From Betaproteobacteria bacterium (GTDB lineage Bacteria; Pseudomonadota; Gammaproteobacteria; Burkholderiales; Burkholderiaceae_C), in NCBI GenBank assembly GCA_005882155.1, contig VBCQ01000053.1, forward strand, positions 1 through 8,090: 8,090 nt of DNA. Direction: 5' to 3'. A model generated the notes under the pieces. That model was given only the letters and a program-made list of their open reading frames with translations. It ran no database searches and was not told the origin of the DNA. Of the stretch, positions 7,153 to 8,090 are shown in pieces (positions within the stretch are counted from its first letter, which is position 1; every line of letters starts with the position of its first letter). The position numbers were made by a program, and so were the translations under genes.

Positions 7153-7933
7153 TCAGGTCTTCGAGTACGTGAAGCGCCTCGAGATCGTCATCAGGCGAAG
7201 CTGGTTGTCGACGCTGGCGACGCCGGGCACCGCTGCCACAACGCTTTCGGCGCGCGCACGCTCCTCGGCGCTCAACACGATGCCGAGCAGCTCGACCCGG
7301 CCCTGCTTGGCGTGGATCGTGACGTCGATGTCGCGCGTCTCGGCGTTCTCCTTCAACGCGACCCGCACCCGCGTTTCGAGCGCCATGTTGTCGAGCAGCG
7401 CATGCGACTCGGGCGTCTCGGCGAACTCGGACCGTCCGCACAGCTCGCGGATCTGCTCGACGCAGCTGTCGATCGACACCCGGTCCGTGTTGAGAACGAT
7501 GTCGTAGAGCACCGGGTCGCCCCAAGTGACGTCGAACAGCTCGTTCATTCGCGCTGCGTGCGCGCGGTCGCTGCGCCGGATCTCGGCCTCTGCGAATTGG
7601 GCGTCGTCGGTCTCCAGATGACTCATCAGCCACTCGACACGCTTGGCGAGCGAGCGCGTGACGCGCACGCAGACGACATGCGGCACCGGACGCAGCAGGC
7701 AGGTCGCGCCCCAGCCGCGCAGCACGACATTGCCGCGGTCGGCGAGCGCGAACAGCTCGTCGGGCCTTGCCTTCGCGCAGGCGGCTGATCAGGCTCTTCG
7801 GCAGGTTCATGCTGTCTGCCACGCGCTCGATGACCTCGTGGCGCATGACCGCGAGGCCCAGCGTTTGCGCGAGCTGCAGCGCGACATCCTTGCCGAGGGA
7901 GCCCATTTCACTCGTCATCGCGATCACTGGCAT
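7153..7933 (-). pseudogene. cytidylate-kinase-like protein with C-terminal BON domain, disrupted by deletion and frameshift
   Basis: The gene starts at ATG 7933-7931 with GAGGAG 8 bases upstream, 15 bp after the permease stop. The first 57 codons (to about 7763) give the N-terminus of a cytidylate-kinase-like P-loop protein, with a degenerate Walker A region (SEMGSLGKDVA) and SLISRLREGKA at the end. The frame then breaks; 202 further residues lie one frame over from 7761 to the stop at 7153, starting DELFALADRGNVVLRGWGAT and ending with a BON-like domain (about the last 55 residues; DIDVTIHAKQGRVELLG, then AAVPGVASVDNQLRL). A linking segment appears to be missing (bases of the form 3n+2), estimated at 20-35 residues. 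Such kinase-like/BON proteins are mostly of unknown function; real CMP kinase activity is doubtful with this P-loop. The tight spacing to the transporter suggests co-expression. The gene could be intact in the organism if the gap is an assembly error. Confidence 0.82.
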
Positions 7934-7948
7934 GTCGTCGACTCCTCG

Positions 7949-8090
7949 TCAATCCACCGGCTGCTCGGCGGTGAATTCGCTCGCCTTGCGCGACTTCGGC
8001 TTGATCTTCGCGAGCGCCTTGGCCAGCAGCGGCCAGAACAGCAGAATCATCGCGAGCGTCGAGATGCTGCCCACCAGCGGGTTCGACCAC
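7949..8090 (-). CDS. C-terminal end of a TctA-type (tripartite tricarboxylate transporter) permease, partial
   Basis: The last 46 codons of a leftward gene, ending at TGA 7951-7949. The visible part has one hydrophobic segment (GSISTLAMILLFWPLLAKAL) followed by a lysine-rich cytoplasmic tail (KIKPKSRKASEF). A final transmembrane helix with a WSNPLVGS-like lead-in and a short basic tail is typical of the large TctA permease of tripartite tricarboxylate transporters, which import carboxylates with a periplasmic binding protein. The fragment is short, so another multi-pass transporter is possible. If correct, it may bring in the acid that the neighbouring CoA enzymes use (inference). Confidence 0.65.
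   Translation of the reverse strand, partial: WSNPLVGSISTLAMILLFWPLLAKALAKIKPKSRKASEFTAEQPVD

Noticed and set aside
2160..7770. Programmed frameshifting as an explanation for the three frame changes.
   Set aside because: No slippery heptamer or stimulatory structure is evident, and conserved protein segments are missing at the breaks, which frameshifting cannot restore.
6343..7788. A 481-residue plus-strand open frame overlapping the regulator and crossing the repeat.
   Set aside because: It covers the regulator in another frame and then the antisense of the kinase-like gene, and reads through the REP-like element; not a plausible protein.
1..8090. CRISPR arrays, insertion sequences, phage genes, rRNA or tRNA genes.
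   Set aside because: No regular repeats, transposase motifs, or RNA gene signatures were seen on either strand; the only repeats are the two REP-like palindromes.

Overview
The window is GC-rich, densely coded bacterial chromosome with the codon habits of a proteobacterium. A tripartite-tricarboxylate (TctA-type) permease, a formyl-CoA utilisation operon and two REP-like palindromes suggest Burkholderiales or a related proteobacterial group. That placement is an inference, because no rRNA or marker gene is present.

Layout. A long leftward gene set runs from about 6280 down to the left edge: a ThDP-dependent lyase of the 2-hydroxyacyl-CoA lyase/oxalyl-CoA decarboxylase family (6280-4526), a formyl-CoA transferase-type class III CoA-transferase (4513-3306), an ADP-forming acyl-CoA synthetase (3272-1241) and a fused NuoE-NuoF-type subunit of an NAD-dependent formate dehydrogenase (1147 to beyond position 1). 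A Crp/Fnr regulator (6398-7006) is divergent from the lyase. The 117-bp gap between them holds a perfect FNR-type palindrome. A REP-like repeat (7045-7143) separates the regulator from a convergent pair at the right: a cytidylate-kinase-like protein with a C-terminal BON domain (7933-7153) and, just upstream of it, the last codons of a TctA-type permease (8090-7949).

How the genes fit together (inference). The CoA-transferase or the synthetase activates an acid to its CoA thioester, the ThDP enzyme splits it to formyl-CoA, CoA is recovered from formyl-CoA as formate (with possible ATP gain at the synthetase), and formate dehydrogenase oxidises formate to CO2 with NADH formation. The set looks like an oxalate operon at first sight, but the lyase lacks residues expected of oxalyl-CoA decarboxylase and looks more like 2-hydroxyacyl-CoA lyases, so the substrate may be a 2-hydroxy acid.

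The most unusual feature is that three of the seven genes (CoA-transferase, acyl-CoA synthetase, kinase-like gene) each contain one apparent internal deletion of tens of bases that also shifts the frame, while the reading frame on both sides is otherwise clean. They are either very recent lesions or, perhaps more likely, an assembly artefact. The three genes are annotated here as disrupted.
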